The notes under the pieces were generated by a model that saw nothing but the letters and a program-made list of their open reading frames with translations, searched no databases and was not told the origin of the DNA. This document shows, in pieces, positions 53,860 through 63,087 of a DNA stretch of 64,000 nucleotides (position 1 is the stretch's first letter; each line of letters starts with the position of its first letter). Origin of the DNA: Bacteroidota bacterium (lineage in GTDB: Bacteria; Bacteroidota; Bacteroidia; Chitinophagales; Chitinophagaceae). Where the stretch lies: positions 1 through 64,000 of the forward strand of contig CANGQJ010000012.1 in NCBI GenBank assembly GCA_947456625.1. Reading direction: 5' to 3'. A program made the position numbers and the translations under genes.

Positions 53860-55176
53860 TTAAATTTCTCCTTTCCCGTCCAACCATAATTTCACGGCTT
53901 CGGTGGTTACCGATTTTGGACGCTCTAATGGGAACCCAAGTGCCCTATCCCAAGTTAAACTTGCAAGTACACCTAGTGCACGACTTACAGCAAATAAAAC
54001 GGTATAAAATTCATATTCTACAATTCCATAGTGGACTAATAATGCTCCACTATGCGCATCTACGTTAGGCCAAGGGTTTTTTACTTTTCCTAATGACTCT
54101 AAAATTGGTGGCACTGTTTCATAAATATTCCAAACCGTATTCACTAATTTATCATCTGGTAAATGTTTTTTACCAAATGCCATTTGAGCAGTAAAACGAG
54201 GATCGGTTTTTCTTAATACCGCGTGACCATATCCAGGTACCACTTTGCCAGAAGCCAATGTTTTTTGAACATAATCTACAATTTGCTCCTTGGTTGGGCT
54301 GTCAGAACCAATGGCTTCTTGCATTTCAAAAATCCATTTGATTACTTCTTGATTTGCAAGTCCATGTAAAGGACCAGCCAATCCATTCATACCAGCAGCA
54401 TAACTTAAATAAGGATCACTTAATGCAGAACCTACTAAGTGTGTAGTATGTGCAGAAACGTTTCCTCCTTCATGGTCCGCATGAATTGTCATATATAAGC
54501 GCATTAGCTCCTTTGTACTTTCATCCTCAAAGCCCATCATGTATGCCAGGTTACCTGCCCAGTCTAATAATCCGTTGGGATGAATATGCTCATTATTTTT
54601 ATATTTTCGACGATAGATATATGCCGCAATTCTTGGAAGGCGCGCAATTAAATCCATTGAATCGTCATAAGTATATTGCCAGTAATCTTTTTTGTTCATG
54701 CCCTTTGCATACTCTGCTGAAAACTTGCTTTCGGTTTGTAAAGCCATAACAGCAGCTACATACATAGTCATAGGATGTGCACTAATAGGGAAAGCATCAA
54801 TCACATCAAATACATGCGAAGGAACATGGCTACGACGTTGCCAGTTATTTGTAATTTCTTTTACATCCTCGGTAGTTGGAACTTCACCAACCATCATTAA
54901 ATAAAATAAACCTTCTGGTAAGGGCTCATCACCACCTGGTGCTTTTGGTAATTTATCTTGTAATTCAGGAATAGAGAATCCGCGAAAACGAATTCCTTCT
55001 TGAGCATCTAATAAACTTGTTTCGGTAACCAATCCAGTGATACCTCTCATACCTTGGTATACTTGGGCAAGTGTTACTTCGCCAATTTTTTTATCTCCGT
55101 GTGTTTTGATTAACTCTTTAATTTCAGTTGCTGCAGCTGTTGCCTTTACACTGAATAAATCCTTGATTGCTTCCAT
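53860..55176 (-). CDS. gltA: Citrate synthase, mitochondrial (eukaryotic) type
   Basis: First enzyme of the TCA cycle. The 438-residue protein resembles mitochondrial citrate synthase over its length rather than the usual bacterial GltA: HADHEGGNVSAHT, GSALSDPYLSYAAGMNGLAG, PLHGLANQEV, PGYGHAVLRKTDPR, KNPWPNVDAHSG and ALGFPLERPKS all match the animal enzyme closely. Active-site histidines and the aspartate are present in these motifs. This class would be expected to lack NADH allostery of hexameric GltA. It ends in a clear terminator. Confidence 0.93.
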   Translation of the reverse strand: MEAIKDLFSVKATAAATEIKELIKTHGDKKIGEVTLAQVYQGMRGITGLVTETSLLDAQEGIRFRGFSIPELQDKLPKAPGGDEPLPEGLFYLMMVGEVPTTEDVKEITNNWQRRSHVPSHVFDVIDAFPISAHPMTMYVAAVMALQTESKFSAEYAKGMNKKDYWQYTYDDSMDLIARLPRIAAYIYRRKYKNNEHIHPNGLLDWAGNLAYMMGFEDESTKELMRLYMTIHADHEGGNVSAHTTHLVGSALSDPYLSYAAGMNGLAGPLHGLANQEVIKWIFEMQEAIGSDSPTKEQIVDYVQKTLASGKVVPGYGHAVLRKTDPRFTAQMAFGKKHLPDDKLVNTVWNIYETVPPILESLGKVKNPWPNVDAHSGALLVHYGIVEYEFYTVLFAVSRALGVLASLTWDRALGFPLERPKSVTTEAVKLWLDGKGEI

Positions 55177-55237
55177 GTGCCCTTTAGTTTATTATTATGC
55201 CCTTAAAATTGGACGTAAAGTTAACTAAAAAAATGGC

Positions 55238-56329
55238 TTATTTAGGCGCTTTTTTGTACAAATAATATACCACCCATATAAAAATTAAATTAGGTATCCA
55301 GGCAGCTAATAATGGAGGCAAATTGCCCTTTGTAGAAAAGATAGTTGAGAACTGGTCTGTTATGATGAACACAGCGGCAATAATAAAGCCAAGCGCTAAA
55401 TGCGATCCACTACCCCCTCTTACTTTTTTGCCTGCAATAATGCCACCAATAAGTGTTAGTAAAAGTACTGTAAATGGCGAAGCGTCCCTGCGATATCGCT
55501 CAATTTTAAGTTCTTTGATACTTTCCGACCCCCTAATTTCCTCTAATTTAATTTGCTTAATTAACTGAGGCGTAGTGAGCTTGTTCTTTTGATATTTATC
55601 TTTTTCAATATCAACAGGCTTAAATGGATAGTTTTTTCTGACTTCGGTTAAAGCAGTTACAATTTCTTTATCATCTAAAACTTTTCGTTCAATAACTTCT
55701 AGTAATCTCCAATTTTTTGTAGCAGTATCCCATTGTATATTCTCTGCTCTTAAATTATAAACTACTTTCCCATTATCTACTTTATATGCAAAAAAACCAT
55801 TGCCTCTATTATTGGCAGTGTCATAATTGTAAATGCCCGCATAGGTAAAGGAGTCAATCCTAAAATAAATATCGGTAGAAGAACTCAAAAGCGCATTGTA
55901 TGAAGAATGAGCATCAATATATGCAGCCTCGAAACTTCCTCTAATATTATTTGCTTTAGGGACAATCCATTGATTAGACACCCATAATAATAAACCCAAT
56001 AATAAGCCACCTATCCAGTAGGGTCTAAGCCATCTATTATAAGTGGTACCACTTGCAAGGATAGCAACAATTTCGGTCTGACCCGCCATCTTGGAAGTAA
56101 AAAAAATAACTGCAATAAAAACAAACAACGGAAATAAAAGCGCAATAATATGCGGTATAAATCCAATATAGTAATGTGTGAAAATTTCAGCAGCAGATAA
56201 ACCTGAGCGAACAAAATCATCGGTTTTTTCGCTAATGTCAATAACAATAGCGATGACTGCAAATAAAAAGATAGAGAAGAAAAATACCCTCAAAAACTTT
56301 TTTAATATGTACCAATCTAGTTTTTTCAA
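55238..56329 (-). CDS. LptF/LptG family permease (LPS export)
   Basis: A 363-residue YjgP/YjgQ-family protein. Three N-terminal membrane segments (about 12-30, 55-75, 98-115), a periplasmic beta-jellyroll domain (about 120-270) and three C-terminal segments give the LptF/G topology. KKLDWYILKKFLRVF is the typical start. It forms with LptB the ABC transporter that moves LPS. The start codon is TTG at 56329; no ATG is available upstream before the in-frame tgt stop. It follows tgt by 27 nt. LptG is somewhat more likely than LptF. Confidence 0.85.
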   Translation of the reverse strand: MKKLDWYILKKFLRVFFFSIFLFAVIAIVIDISEKTDDFVRSGLSAAEIFTHYYIGFIPHIIALLFPLFVFIAVIFFTSKMAGQTEIVAILASGTTYNRWLRPYWIGGLLLGLLLWVSNQWIVPKANNIRGSFEAAYIDAHSSYNALLSSSTDIYFRIDSFTYAGIYNYDTANNRGNGFFAYKVDNGKVVYNLRAENIQWDTATKNWRLLEVIERKVLDDKEIVTALTEVRKNYPFKPVDIEKDKYQKNKLTTPQLIKQIKLEEIRGSESIKELKIERYRRDASPFTVLLLTLIGGIIAGKKVRGGSGSHLALGFIIAAVFIITDQFSTIFSTKGNLPPLLAAWIPNLIFIWVVYYLYKKAPK

Positions 56330-56356
56330 TGTAAACCTTACTTTATACTTTTTAAA

Positions 56357-57496
56357 TTACAACCTTGTTTTTACTTGTTCTATCATGGCCACTTTCCAAC
56401 TGCTATAATCGCCAGCTATTATGTGTTTACGAGCCTCTCCTACCAACCAAAGATAAAAGGATAAATTTTGAATACTTGCCAATTGCAATCCCAATATTTC
56501 ATCTGCCTGAAACAAATGTCGCATGTAAGCCTTGGTATAATATTGGCTTAACTCGTTGGGAAGGCCTGGATCAAGGGGCGTAAAATCCTTCTCCCATTTT
56601 TTATTCTTGATATTAATAACACCTTGCGAAGTAAATATCATTCCATTACGGCCATTGCGAGTAGGCATTACACAATCAAACATATCTACACCTAAATCAA
56701 TAGCTTCTAAAATATTCCAAGGGGTGCCCACTCCCATTAAATAACGGGGTTTATCTAACGGTAAATTTTCACAACAAAGTGCAGTAAACTCATACATTTC
56801 TGGCTCGGTCTCCCCTACACTTAAACCCCCAATAGCATTGCCCACCGCATTTTTGGAGCTAATATATTCACAAGAAGCTTTTCTTAAATCCTTATACATT
56901 CCCCCCTGCACAATAGGGAATAAATTTTGTGTGTGGCCATATAAATCGGGGGTCTCAGCTAACCTATTAAAACACCTATCCAGCCAAGCATGGGTTAGGT
57001 CCATACTTTTTCGGACATATTCATATTCGGCAGGAATTGGAGGACATTCATCAAAAGCCATAATAATATCGGCCCCAATACTGCGTTGTATATCCATTAC
57101 TTTTTCGGGACTAAATAAATGCTTGCTACCGTCAATATGAGATTGAAATAAAGCGCCCTCCTGTGAAATTTTTCGGTTACTAGCTAATGAAAAAACCTGA
57201 TATCCGCCACTATCTGTTAAAATGGGGCGGTCCCATCCCATAAATTTGTGTAATCCACCAGCAGCTTCCAACACTTCTGTACCTGGCCTTAAATATAAAT
57301 GGTAAGTATTTCCTAGAATAATTTGAGCGTTTATATCCTGCTTTAATTGTTGTTGGGTAACCGCTTTTACCGAACCAATGGTGCCCACTGGCATAAAAAT
57401 GGGGGTTTGAATACTGCCATGATCGGTGGTAATGGTACCGGCCCTGGAAGCCCCTTTTGTGCTCTTATATTGTAAATCAAATGCTAGTGCAGCCAT
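56357..57496 (-). CDS. tgt: tRNA-guanine transglycosylase (queuine tRNA-ribosyltransferase)
   Basis: Exchanges G34 for preQ1 in tRNAs with GUN anticodons. The 379-residue protein has D95 (ILTDSGGYQVFS) and nucleophile D274 (DMFDCVMPTRNGRNG), with VQGG at about 197. The zinc ligands of the family (C-x-C-x2-C and a His 26 residues later) are absent: the equivalent positions are L312, N314, S317 and Q343, with otherwise intact spacing (KAYMRHL). A -7 box TACCTTTG is 4 nt before the ATG. QueA is also encoded in this window. Confidence 0.92.
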   Translation of the reverse strand: MAALAFDLQYKSTKGASRAGTITTDHGSIQTPIFMPVGTIGSVKAVTQQQLKQDINAQIILGNTYHLYLRPGTEVLEAAGGLHKFMGWDRPILTDSGGYQVFSLASNRKISQEGALFQSHIDGSKHLFSPEKVMDIQRSIGADIIMAFDECPPIPAEYEYVRKSMDLTHAWLDRCFNRLAETPDLYGHTQNLFPIVQGGMYKDLRKASCEYISSKNAVGNAIGGLSVGETEPEMYEFTALCCENLPLDKPRYLMGVGTPWNILEAIDLGVDMFDCVMPTRNGRNGMIFTSQGVINIKNKKWEKDFTPLDPGLPNELSQYYTKAYMRHLFQADEILGLQLASIQNLSFYLWLVGEARKHIIAGDYSSWKVAMIEQVKTRL

Positions 57497-57500
57497 GGCG

Positions 57501-57530
57501 CAAAGGTAAGGTCAAATATCATTACTTTTG
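57501..57530. promoter_or_regulatory. Divergent, near-leaderless promoters of tgt and the glycosyltransferase gene
   Basis: Within the 38-bp gap are TACCTTTG on the minus strand (57501-57508), 4 nt before the tgt ATG, and TACTTTTG on the plus strand (57523-57530), 4 nt before the glycosyltransferase ATG. Both fit TAnnTTTG; transcription would begin at or beside the start codons. Confidence 0.55.
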
Positions 57531-57534
57531 TATC

Positions 57535-58662
57535 ATGATTACTAACCTACCCGTATCAACTATTTTAATAGCTGCTTTTGCATGCATTATAGCCATTCAA
57601 TTATTTTACTATCTATTCTTTTTTCTAAGACTTGCCATTTATAGAAAGCCAAAAAAAGAGGTACATATGGAGCACCCCATTTCGGTGGTGATATGTGCAA
57701 GGGACGAAGCGGATAATTTAGTAAACAACTTACCTGGTGTATTGGTGCAGGAATATAGCACTACACATGAAATTGTTTTAGTAAATGATAATTCCGAGGA
57801 TGAATCCAAATATTTATTGGAAGAGTTCAGAAAGTCATTTAAAAATTTAAACGTAGTTGCACTTACGCAGGAAGCTAAAATGATTAATGGTAAAAAATTT
57901 CCATTATCCATTGGTATTAAGTCTGCCAAGTATGAAACCTTATTATTAACCGACGCCGACTGTGTTCCTGCAAGTGAACATTGGATGCGTTTAATGCAAG
58001 ACGGATACAATGATGACACTGAAATTGTTTTAGGTTATGGTGCATACAAGAAAAAGCCAGGCATGTTAAACAAACTAATTCGTTTTGAAACTTTCCAAAC
58101 TGCACTGCAATATTTTTCTTATGCATTAGCAGGCATGCCATATATGGGTGTTGGCCGAAATTTGTCTTATAAAAAAGATGTGTTTTTGAGAAATAAAGGA
58201 TTCTCTTCTATTAATCAAATGCCAAGTGGTGACGATGATTTATTTATAAACCAAGTAGCAACCCGAAAAAATACAGCCATTGTAATTGACAAAGAATCCC
58301 ATACTTTAAGTGAGCCAAAAACTACTTTTAACGAATGGATGAATCAAAAATATAGGCACTACACTACAAGTAAGTATTATAAAAAACAACATAGTATTTT
58401 ATTAGCCTTGTATGCTTTAAGTCAGTTTTTAGTTTACCCTGTATTAATTGCAGCACTTGTATTTACTAAACAGTATATTTTAATAGTAAGTTTATGGGGT
58501 GCACGCTTTTTATTGCAAGGAATTATTTTAAGAAGTACCATGAAAAAATTAAACGAATTAGACCTATGGCCTTGGTATTTATTTTTTGATTTATGGTCTG
58601 TTTTTTATTATTTATTTACATTACCTAGCGTATGGAAAGCTCCCAACAAAAATTGGAACTAA
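57535..58662 (+). CDS. Glycosyltransferase family 2, membrane-anchored
   Basis: A 375-residue GT-A enzyme. An N-terminal membrane helix (about 9-31) is followed by the domain start ISVVICARDEADNL, VNDNSEDES, the DxD-type motif LLTDADCVPAS, and the acceptor-side motif SGDDDLFINQ; QKYRHYTTSKYY and two or three C-terminal membrane segments follow. It resembles the poly-beta-GlcNAc/ICA-type group but the product is unknown. The start at 57535 is preferred over an open frame reaching back over tgt. It overlaps rsmG by 31 nt. Confidence 0.85.
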   Translation: MITNLPVSTILIAAFACIIAIQLFYYLFFFLRLAIYRKPKKEVHMEHPISVVICARDEADNLVNNLPGVLVQEYSTTHEIVLVNDNSEDESKYLLEEFRKSFKNLNVVALTQEAKMINGKKFPLSIGIKSAKYETLLLTDADCVPASEHWMRLMQDGYNDDTEIVLGYGAYKKKPGMLNKLIRFETFQTALQYFSYALAGMPYMGVGRNLSYKKDVFLRNKGFSSINQMPSGDDDLFINQVATRKNTAIVIDKESHTLSEPKTTFNEWMNQKYRHYTTSKYYKKQHSILLALYALSQFLVYPVLIAALVFTKQYILIVSLWGARFLLQGIILRSTMKKLNELDLWPWYLFFDLWSVFYYLFTLPSVWKAPNKNWN

Positions 58663-59270
58663 TTACTAAATATTTTGACGATTTTACACCAACTCAACTG
58701 CAACAAATTGCAGGCTTGGAAGCTGCTTACAAAGAGTGGAATAGTCAAATAAATGTAATTTCCAGAAAAGACATTGATCATATTTATTTACATCATGTAC
58801 TTCACTCCCTAAGTATTGCAGCCATTGCTGAGTGGGATAAAGGAACACAGGTAATTGATATTGGATGTGGGGGCGGATTCCCTTGCGTTCCAATGGCCAT
58901 ATTTTTCCCTGAGGTTGAGTTTTTAGCAGTGGATAGTATTGCTAAGAAATTAAAAGTAGTGGACGCAGTTTGTGAAATGGTAGGTATTAAAAATATTACT
59001 ACTAAACATACCCGAGTAGAGGATATTAAAAACAAAAAGTTTGATTATGCCATAAGCCGAGCTGTTGCTCCATTAAAAGATTTATGGAAATGGGCTGGTC
59101 CAATTATTAATAAAAAGCCTAACCAACCCAATGGTTTAATATGCTTAAAAGGCGGTGACTTGCATCAGGAAATTTTTGAAAGTGGCGTGCGTCCTAAAAT
59201 GATGTCTATTTATGACATTTTTCAGGAGGAATATTTTAAGGAGAAATTTATTATTCAAGTAAAGAAATAA
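58632..59270 (+). CDS. rsmG: 16S rRNA (guanine527-N7)-methyltransferase RsmG
   Basis: A 212-residue SAM-dependent methyltransferase modifying G527 near the decoding site; loss is known to give low-level streptomycin resistance. EWNSQINVISRKDI (35-48), the HH pair at 54-55, the SAM motif IDIGCGGGFPCVP (75-87) and SRAVAPL are all typical. It overlaps the glycosyltransferase gene and ends in a bidirectional terminator. Confidence 0.95.
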   Translation: MESSQQKLELITKYFDDFTPTQLQQIAGLEAAYKEWNSQINVISRKDIDHIYLHHVLHSLSIAAIAEWDKGTQVIDIGCGGGFPCVPMAIFFPEVEFLAVDSIAKKLKVVDAVCEMVGIKNITTKHTRVEDIKNKKFDYAISRAVAPLKDLWKWAGPIINKKPNQPNGLICLKGGDLHQEIFESGVRPKMMSIYDIFQEEYFKEKFIIQVKK

Positions 59271-59304
59271 ATAAAGCGTCCCAAATAGGACGCTTTATTT
59301 ATTT
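59265..59304. terminator. Bidirectional terminator between rsmG and the M1 peptidase gene
   Basis: A perfect 17-bp inverted repeat (59265-59281 with 59288-59304, core AAAGCGTCC) with loop CAAATA; the rsmG stop lies in the left arm and the peptidase stop is 5 nt beyond the right arm. Confidence 0.85.
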
Positions 59305-59308
59305 CATA

Positions 59309-61255
59309 TTAATTAGGTATTTCTAATTTATTATTACTCCTATTAATATCTGGCATTCGATAACTAGGATCAATCTCGATAGATTTTAACGCACTTAAAG
59401 GCTTGGTAGTTTCAAATGTATAAGTAGGTTGCACCCATTGCCATTCAGGATGATCTATTCTTGTACCAACTCCTTCCACTTTTTTCCCTGCCAACATTAA
59501 ATCTAGCGGCATATAATGAAGTTCACTGCTGCCGTCCTTATAAGTAACTAGCACTTCAATAGGCATAGGCATTTTACCCTCTCTTTGAATACTAATAATA
59601 GCCCCTTTATCTCCTACCTGAATATCATTTAAACCATAATCAACGGTTTTAGTACTATTCATAAAATATTCTTTAAACCATTGCAATTGAATGCCACTTG
59701 TTTTTTCTGCAACTCTAATAAAGTCGTTGGGATTAGGATGTTTAAACTTCCATGCATTGTAATAGTTTAACATCACTTTATCACGTAGGGAGTCGCCAAT
59801 GATATATCCAAGTACTCCTAAAAAAGTAGCGCCCTTACTATAAGCTGCTCTGCTGTATGCGAAATTGGTATTGTAATGATCGGAGTGGGTACTCATTGGC
59901 TCTTCTAAACCACTTTTTGCCAAAGAAAAGTAACTACCATAATTTCCAAATTGAATAGATGGCAATAACTTTTTATTAATTTCATTACTCGCATTAATTT
60001 GTTTTTTTGCTGCTTCCGAAATATAAGGTGACAGTGTAGCTAAATTGTTTTCATACCAATAAGAAATATCATCTTCGGCAAAGCTTGCAAATCCTTCATC
60101 CATCCATGGATATAAACTTTCATTAGACCCTAAAATATGTTGGTACCAACAATGCATCCACTCATGAAAAACGGTTCCCAATCCAGGCCCTTTAATTAAA
60201 GTAGCCATGGCATATTCCATACCACCATCACCCCCTTGTATAAAGGAATATTGCGGATAAGGATAAGCGCCAAATTTTTTCTCTATATAAGGAAGCACTT
60301 TTTCTGCAGCCCATAAAACATTGGCCCAAGCACTATCGGCAGTGGCATCTTTTTGTTTGTAATAAACGTGCAAGGTTAAACCCTTGCGCACTTCTTTAGA
60401 TAAGTGTTTGTAATTATTATCTGCAGCCCATACAAAATCATGAATATTGGCCCCCTTAAAATTCCAAGTTTTAATACCAGCAGCATCGGCCAACGCATTT
60501 GGGTTTTGCAAAACGCCTGTGCCACCCACCGTATAATTTTTATCCAAATTAATAGTCACATTATAATTTCCCCAAACACCATAAAATTCACGAGCAATAT
60601 ACGGGTTTGTATTCCATCCTTGGTAATCGTATTCCACCAACTTAGGATACCATTGACTCATTGAAAACCTTACCCCTTCAGCGTTGTCTCTGCCTGTACG
60701 TCTAATTTGCACTGGTACTTGCGCTTCAAAATTCAAATTCATTTTAATGGTACTATGCGGTGCAATAGGCTTATTTAATTGCACTTCTAAAATGGTTTCA
60801 TGGTCAATTAATTTTTGTGCCACTCCATTTATGAATAGTTGCGTTACTCTTTGAAATCCAATTTGATCTGGTTTTAAATATTGAATACGATCTTTAACAC
60901 GTGCATCCCAATCTTGTACTTTATCTTCTCCCACTAAACCCAAATTGGACGCTGAACTAATTGCTGCACCTCTTCGAATTGTTAAAATATTCTTCCCTAA
61001 TTCACGACTACGAATATCCATGGCTGAATTGGGCTGAAAGGCATTCCAATACATATGAAAATACACTTTATTTAAAGTATCATTAGAATGATTGGTGTAT
61101 GCAATTTCCTCGGTGCCCTTTAATAAATTAGTAGTAACATTTAAGTTTACCTTAATGGTATAATCTATTTGTTGTTGCCAACGATCGGGTTGTGCATTGA
61201 GAATAAAAATATTAAATAACAAAACCGATGACAAAGTCAATGATTTAAATATCAT
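59309..61255 (-). CDS. M1 family metallopeptidase, exported
   Basis: A 648-residue gluzincin aminopeptidase. Signal peptide about 1-21 (IFILNA, then QPDRW). An N-terminal beta-sandwich precedes the catalytic domain, where GGMEYAM (344-350) is a variant of the G-x-M-E-N exopeptidase motif and HEWMH (364-368) with E387 is the zinc site. The C-terminal helical domain is short. It probably degrades peptides in the periplasm or outside the cell. It is preceded by rsmI on the same strand with 90 nt between. Confidence 0.9.
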   Translation of the reverse strand: MIFKSLTLSSVLLFNIFILNAQPDRWQQQIDYTIKVNLNVTTNLLKGTEEIAYTNHSNDTLNKVYFHMYWNAFQPNSAMDIRSRELGKNILTIRRGAAISSASNLGLVGEDKVQDWDARVKDRIQYLKPDQIGFQRVTQLFINGVAQKLIDHETILEVQLNKPIAPHSTIKMNLNFEAQVPVQIRRTGRDNAEGVRFSMSQWYPKLVEYDYQGWNTNPYIAREFYGVWGNYNVTINLDKNYTVGGTGVLQNPNALADAAGIKTWNFKGANIHDFVWAADNNYKHLSKEVRKGLTLHVYYKQKDATADSAWANVLWAAEKVLPYIEKKFGAYPYPQYSFIQGGDGGMEYAMATLIKGPGLGTVFHEWMHCWYQHILGSNESLYPWMDEGFASFAEDDISYWYENNLATLSPYISEAAKKQINASNEINKKLLPSIQFGNYGSYFSLAKSGLEEPMSTHSDHYNTNFAYSRAAYSKGATFLGVLGYIIGDSLRDKVMLNYYNAWKFKHPNPNDFIRVAEKTSGIQLQWFKEYFMNSTKTVDYGLNDIQVGDKGAIISIQREGKMPMPIEVLVTYKDGSSELHYMPLDLMLAGKKVEGVGTRIDHPEWQWVQPTYTFETTKPLSALKSIEIDPSYRMPDINRSNNKLEIPN

Positions 61256-61345
61256 ATTACACTTTTAATGAAATTAATTAAAATAAGAAAGAATAAAATT
61301 AAGAAAAAATAAACGTATTATATTTTACTAATCTGCAATATTGCT

Positions 61346-62011
61346 CTACTCCTTACCTGCCACCACAATCACAATCTCCCCTTTTACTTGCTTTGCGCTA
61401 AAATGAGCAATTAAATTTTCCAAAGTATCTGTAATATTTTCTTCGAACATTTTAGTAAGCTCCCTACTCACAGCCGCTTTACGGTCCGCTCCAAAGTAAG
61501 CTTTAAATAATTCCAAGGTTTTTACTAAACGCATGGGACTTTCATAAAAAATCATGGTGCGGTCCTCGGTTGCTAATTTTTCCATTAATGTTTTACGCCC
61601 TTTTTTTAAAGGTATAAAACCTTCAAAAGTAAAGCTACTTGCAGGAAGCCCACTATTGGTAAGTGCAGGCACTAGTGCAGTTGCTCCTGGTAAACTAGTT
61701 ACAGCAACGCCGGCAGCTTTGCAAGCACGCACTAATAAAAAAGCAGGGTCGGAAATACCAGGACTTCCCGCGTCCGTGATGAGTGCAATTTTTTTACCAA
61801 CTTGCAATTGTTGAACCAAGTGCTCTACTACCTTATGCTCATTGTGTTGATGATAAGGTGTAAGTGGTTTATGAATATTGTAGTGTTGTAATAATTTAGA
61901 AGAAGTGCGCGTGTCCTCGCATAAAATAAAATCCACTTGCTGAAGTACTTCCACTGCTCTAAAGGTGAAATCTTTTAAATTCCCAATTGGAGTGGGTACT
62001 AAATACAACAT
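61346..62011 (-). CDS. rsmI: 16S rRNA (cytidine1402-2'-O)-methyltransferase RsmI
   Basis: A 221-residue tetrapyrrole-methylase-fold enzyme. LYLVPTPIGNLKDFTFRAVEVL, CEDTRTSSKLL, ITDAGSPGISDP and SLPGATALVPAL are the family motifs in order. It is shorter than E. coli RsmI (which has about 286 residues), lacking the small C-terminal extension, as is common in this phylum. Last gene of a pepP-pssA-purS-rsmI series with gaps of 9-24 nt. Confidence 0.92.
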   Translation of the reverse strand: MLYLVPTPIGNLKDFTFRAVEVLQQVDFILCEDTRTSSKLLQHYNIHKPLTPYHQHNEHKVVEHLVQQLQVGKKIALITDAGSPGISDPAFLLVRACKAAGVAVTSLPGATALVPALTNSGLPASSFTFEGFIPLKKGRKTLMEKLATEDRTMIFYESPMRLVKTLELFKAYFGADRKAAVSRELTKMFEENITDTLENLIAHFSAKQVKGEIVIVVAGKE

Positions 62012-62031
62012 AAGTTAATGGTTAAATTGAA

Positions 62032-62283
62032 CTAGGCCTTAACAAACTCAATCTCAAAATATTCCATAACAGCATTAGCAAGTAATTTTTTACTTGCATC
62101 CTCTGCTATAGTTTTTGCTGTTGCTTCGTCAGCTGCTTCAATTTGGAGTGTAATGTGTTTTCCAACTCTTACATCCTGAACTCCGTTCATACCTAAATTA
62201 TGTAAACCACCTAAAACGGCTTTTCCTTGTGGATCTAATAAATCTTTTAAAGGCATTACCTTAATTTGAACTTGAAATAGCAT
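62032..62283 (-). CDS. purS: Phosphoribosylformylglycinamidine synthase subunit PurS
   Basis: An 83-residue subunit needed by the small PurL/PurQ complex of purine synthesis. MLFQVQIKVMPLKDLLDPQGKAV and LGMNGVQDVRVGKHITLQI are typical PurS sequence. It lies between pssA (9 nt) and rsmI (20 nt); purQ and purL are not in the window. Confidence 0.9.
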   Translation of the reverse strand: MLFQVQIKVMPLKDLLDPQGKAVLGGLHNLGMNGVQDVRVGKHITLQIEAADEATAKTIAEDASKKLLANAVMEYFEIEFVKA

Positions 62284-62292
62284 AAAAATAAC

Positions 62293-63063
62293 TTATTGAG
62301 TGATTGTTTTCTTGTAAAGCAAAGATACTAAGCAATAGCCAATAAAGCCAAATGGAATAGCCAACCATTTAAAAAATATTGCAGTTATTAACACCTCTAA
62401 TACCACTAAGATTAATGGCAATATTAGACTTTTCTTATGCCCCAGGCCTTTTAGCGCTAGCATTGGAGTTTTCATAACCATTAATGCGGATACAATTAAA
62501 ATATAAGCATACCAAAATAAAGGGCTTAACATAAACTTATTCATGAATGACGCTTGCGCCTGCCAATAAATTAATGGAAAAGCAGCAGTTAAGATACCTA
62601 TCATTGGAATAGGAACTCCCTTAAAATAAGTAGTTTGCTGGGTGTCAATATTAAACCTCGCTAACCTATAAGCCCCCGCCATTGGAATGATAAAGGCTGC
62701 AAAACTCCAAACTGAATTAGTAGCTAAAGCATTTACGTCTGAAGCCATTGAAAGTCTTAAAAATTGTAATACAATAAAAGCAGGTGCTACGCCAAAACTT
62801 ACTACATCGGCAAGAGAATCCAGCTGCTTACCCATATCGGATGAAACTTTTAAAAGCCTCGCTACAAAGCCATCAAAAAAATCCATTAAACCAGCAAGTG
62901 CAATATATAAACTTGCATAATAAATTGCGGGTGGAATTTCAATAGTAATTGCACCAGACTCCTCAACACTTGCCATTGTTCCTGCCTGAAATGCAGACAT
63001 GATAGCCATACATCCAAAAAATAAATTAAGCAATGTTATAAAATTAGGGATCTGTTTTTTCAT
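62293..63063 (-). CDS. pssA: CDP-diacylglycerol-serine O-phosphatidyltransferase
   Basis: Makes phosphatidylserine, precursor of phosphatidylethanolamine. The 256-residue membrane protein carries the CDP-alcohol phosphatidyltransferase motif D64-G-x2-A68-R69-x8-G78-x3-D82-x3-D86 and about eight hydrophobic segments; PNFITLLNLFFGCMA is the usual start. It follows the aminopeptidase gene by 24 nt and precedes purS. Confidence 0.92.
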   Translation of the reverse strand: MKKQIPNFITLLNLFFGCMAIMSAFQAGTMASVEESGAITIEIPPAIYYASLYIALAGLMDFFDGFVARLLKVSSDMGKQLDSLADVVSFGVAPAFIVLQFLRLSMASDVNALATNSVWSFAAFIIPMAGAYRLARFNIDTQQTTYFKGVPIPMIGILTAAFPLIYWQAQASFMNKFMLSPLFWYAYILIVSALMVMKTPMLALKGLGHKKSLILPLILVVLEVLITAIFFKWLAIPFGFIGYCLVSLLYKKTITQ

Positions 63064-63087
63064 GAATTTTCAATTAATTATGCCGAA

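Noticed and set aside
57457..57534. Extended N-terminus of the glycosyltransferase
   Set aside because: It would overlap the start of tgt and cross the -7 box at 57523-57530; the ATG at 57535 precedes the membrane anchor directly.
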